Positions 5,780 to 6,761 of a DNA stretch of 6,761 bases are shown one piece after another. Both the position numbers and the translations under genes were made by a program. The first letter of the stretch is position 1. The number at the start of each line of letters is the position of its first letter. A model generated the notes under the pieces. That model was given only the letters and a program-made list of their open reading frames with translations. It did not search any database and was not told the origin of the DNA. This DNA comes from JBBQKF01 sp038326615 (GTDB lineage: Bacteria > Bacillota > Clostridia > Saccharofermentanales > UBA5734), in contig JBBQKF010000132.1 in NCBI GenBank assembly GCA_038326615.1, positions 1 to 6,761 of the forward strand. The letters are read 5' to 3'.

Positions 5780-5808
5780 TTGAAAGTTGTATGTGTCAGT
5801 GCTATAAT
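5780..5808 (+). promoter_or_regulatory. Promoter of mazEF
   Basis: TTGAAA (5780-5785), a 17-bp spacer and TATAAT (5803-5808), with TG one base before the -10 hexamer (extended -10). This is the closest match to a housekeeping promoter in the window. It lies 82 bp upstream of the mazE start, with no other gene between. Confidence 0.8.
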
Positions 5809-5819
5809 GTAATTACATT
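5806..5819. promoter_or_regulatory. Operator-like palindrome overlapping the mazEF -10 box
   Basis: AATGTAATTACATT is a perfect 14-bp palindrome that shares its first three bases with the -10 hexamer and covers the expected transcription start. MazE-type antitoxins and MazEF complexes repress their own promoters by binding palindromes there, so this is the natural autoregulatory operator. Binding itself is inferred. Confidence 0.65.
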
Positions 5820-5890
5820 GTGTTTACTAATATTTTTATAGGAGCAGATAAAAACTAAGGAATAGAGACTTTATTAAGGGAGGGATAAGT

Positions 5891-6136
5891 ATGTTACTTG
5901 ATATAGTCAAAATTGGTAATTCAAGAGGTGTGCGTTTACCATCTATCATTCTAAAAGAGTGCAATATAACAAGCCAAGTCAACATAGAAGTAAGCGATGG
6001 TAAGATAATCATGTACCCAGTAAAACAACCAAGATCTGGTTGGGAAAAAGCATTCCGAAAAATGCATGCAGAAGGTGAAGACGTACAAATCATTACTGAA
6101 GCTGTTTCCGATGAAACGGAGGACTGGAAATGGTGA
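5891..6136 (+). CDS. mazE: MazE-like antitoxin, AbrB/SpoVT type
   Basis: This is an 81-aa antitoxin that neutralises the MazF RNase encoded next to it and represses the operon. Residues 3-45 form the swapped-hairpin AbrB/MazE DNA-binding domain: VKIGNSRGVRLP (6-17) is the signature, followed by VNIEVSDGKIIMYPV. The C-terminal half (46-81) is acidic and likely disordered until bound. It contains RSGWEKAFRKMHAEGED and ends in ETEDWKW, the type of tail that wraps around the MazF dimer. The start is fixed by AAGGGAGGG (5876-5884), 6 nt before ATG. The stop TGA (6134-6136) overlaps the start of mazF by 7 bp, ensuring coupled translation. Expression should come from the promoter at 5780-5808 under control of the overlapping palindrome. 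Length and layout are normal for the family. Confidence 0.92.
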   Translation: MLLDIVKIGNSRGVRLPSIILKECNITSQVNIEVSDGKIIMYPVKQPRSGWEKAFRKMHAEGEDVQIITEAVSDETEDWKW

Positions 6137-6453
6137 TCAATCAATATGATGTATATTGGATCGATCTAGATCCAACAAAAGGTTCTGAGATAAAGAAGAC
6201 GCGTCCATGCGTTGTCATATCTCCAAATGAAATGAATAATAATATAAAAACAGTGATCATAGCACCACTTACATCAACCTCCAAAAAATACCCTACGCGA
6301 ATCAAAACAATACTCGATGGGAGAGAAGGTTGGATTGTATTAGATCTAATTCGGTGCGTAGACAAATCAAGATTGGGTAAAGTCGCCGGGGAATTAGATC
6401 GTGCAACAATAATTGAAATAAAAGAAGCAATTAAAGAAATGTTGATTGACTAG
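6130..6453 (+). CDS. mazF: MazF/PemK-family endoribonuclease toxin
   Basis: This is a 107-aa sequence-specific mRNA interferase that cleaves single-stranded RNA and stops growth when free of antitoxin. YDVYWIDLDPTKGSEIKKTRPCVVIS (6-31) is the hallmark N-terminal block. R25 in TRP corresponds by my alignment to catalytic Arg29 of E. coli MazF. T48 in IIAPLTSTSKKYPTR (43-57) corresponds to the second catalytic position, Thr52. WIVLDLIRCVDKSRL (about 68-82) and a final helix complete the fold. The key residues are present, so the toxin should be active; its recognition sequence cannot be predicted here. The ribosome binding site GGAGG (6118-6122) lies 7 nt before ATG, inside mazE; a GTG at 6133 is an alternative start. 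A 7-bp inverted repeat, TTGGATC/GATCCAA (6156-6162 and 6169-6175), lies early in the gene. The attC-like palindrome begins 27 bp after the stop. Confidence 0.95.
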   Translation: MVINQYDVYWIDLDPTKGSEIKKTRPCVVISPNEMNNNIKTVIIAPLTSTSKKYPTRIKTILDGREGWIVLDLIRCVDKSRLGKVAGELDRATIIEIKEAIKEMLID

Positions 6454-6479
6454 AAAATGTTTTTTCTAACCCATACAGC

Positions 6480-6584
6480 GTCTAACAACGTGTCTGCAAT
6501 ATTCCCTAACCGTGCGCGTCGCGCGCTCTGTAGCTGGGCGTTGTAGAACGGTTAGGAAACATCGCAGACACATTCACGTTAGTG
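6480..6584. repeat. attC-like (59-base-element-like) imperfect palindrome after mazF
   Basis: GTCTAAC (6480-6486) fits the integron RYYYAAC box. After a 3-nt spacer, the arms 6490-6513 and 6548-6571 pair over 24 positions with only three 1x1 mismatches, including GTGTCTGC/GCAGACAC and CCTAACCGT/ACGGTTAGG. A 34-nt terminal section contains a GCGCG/CGCGC hairpin. After a 6-nt spacer comes GTTAGTG (6578-6584), which pairs CTAAC/GTTAG with the first box but misses the GTTRRRY consensus at two positions. Length (105 nt), box order and unpaired spacers resemble integron attC sites that follow cassette genes. Other large mobile palindromes are possible. Confidence 0.5.
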
Positions 6585-6610
6585 CGCCAAGCAAAGCTTG
6601 CGCACTTCTT
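6581..6610 (+). terminator. Hairpin terminator candidate after the attC-like palindrome
   Basis: The arms 6581-6592 and 6596-6606 form an 11-pair stem (GTGCGC, one bulged C, AAGC; loop AAA), followed by TTCTT. It overlaps the last attC-like box, so the two structures exclude each other. It could end the mazEF transcript. Confidence 0.5.
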
Positions 6611-6761
6611 ATAGAGTGAAAGTCTCTATTGGGTAAAAACTAGCCATTCACCCATACCGAGTGTTGCGTTGAAGCAGGTAACTGTTAGACGAAGCGTACA
6701 CAGGGAACAATGCAGGCCGTAGGGAAGACTGTAATTCCTGAAGTGATTGAGCCCCGTCACA
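6611..6761. other. Right-end non-coding sequence with second GTTAGAC box
   Basis: No gene is supported. Small hairpins occur: ATAGAG/CTCTAT (about 6611-6629) and TGGGT/ACCCA (about 6630-6653). TGTTAGACG (6683-6691) is the exact reverse complement of CGTCTAACA (6479-6487). Its GTTAGACG repeats 5740-5747, so this may be the true right end of the cassette and the start of another. Confidence 0.4.

Noticed and set aside
6451..6468. TAGAAAA/TTTTCTA inverted repeat at the mazF stop as a terminator
   Set aside because: The stem is only 7 bp and almost all A-T; the GC-rich hairpin at 6581-6606 is a better terminator candidate.

Overview
The window is a stretch of accessory DNA from a low-to-moderate GC bacterium. 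The mobilization genes are of the type common in Firmicutes (Clostridia/Erysipelotrichia) integrative elements. The toxin-antitoxin end, with its large attC-like palindrome, also recalls integron cassette arrays such as those of Treponema. I cannot decide the host from the sequence alone. All supported genes are on the + strand. There are no rRNA or tRNA genes and no CRISPR array.

Left part (1-3368): a replication and mobilization module. It opens with the 3' end of a replication-initiator-like gene: the end of a winged helix, a low-complexity linker whose DNA carries nested repeats (a possible internal origin), and a DUF6017-like C-terminus. A strong hairpin follows its stop. Next come a roughly 400-bp stretch with little coding evidence and a 66-codon excisionase-like helix-turn-helix ORF. 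A structured, apparently non-coding block (1312-1603) then holds a promoter candidate, an oriT-like hairpin and a C4-tract cluster. It leads directly into mobC and a MOBP-type relaxase. No type IV secretion genes are visible, so this looks like a mobilizable element, or the mobilization end of a larger conjugative element. The relaxase gene contains a 24-bp perfect palindrome.

Middle (3369-5310): an AT-richer cargo region. A 454-bp gap with inverted and direct repeats precedes a 495-aa AlbA_2/Schlafen-like protein with a GHKL-type ATPase-like domain and a C-terminal winged helix. The two ends of that protein are joined by a 12-bp in-frame tandem repeat coding four NDT(I/L) units.

Right part (5311-6761): a 580-bp non-coding stretch with hairpins, then a mazEF toxin-antitoxin operon. 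The operon has its own near-consensus promoter and a 14-bp palindrome overlapping the -10 box, as expected for autoregulation. GTTAGAC boxes lie upstream (5740) and downstream (6684). A GTCTAAC box starting a 105-nt imperfect palindrome follows mazF. This layout resembles a promoter-bearing integron gene cassette, although no integrase is present in the window.

Together the genes read as replication/maintenance, transfer, a possible regulator or defence cargo gene, and an addiction module stabilising the region.
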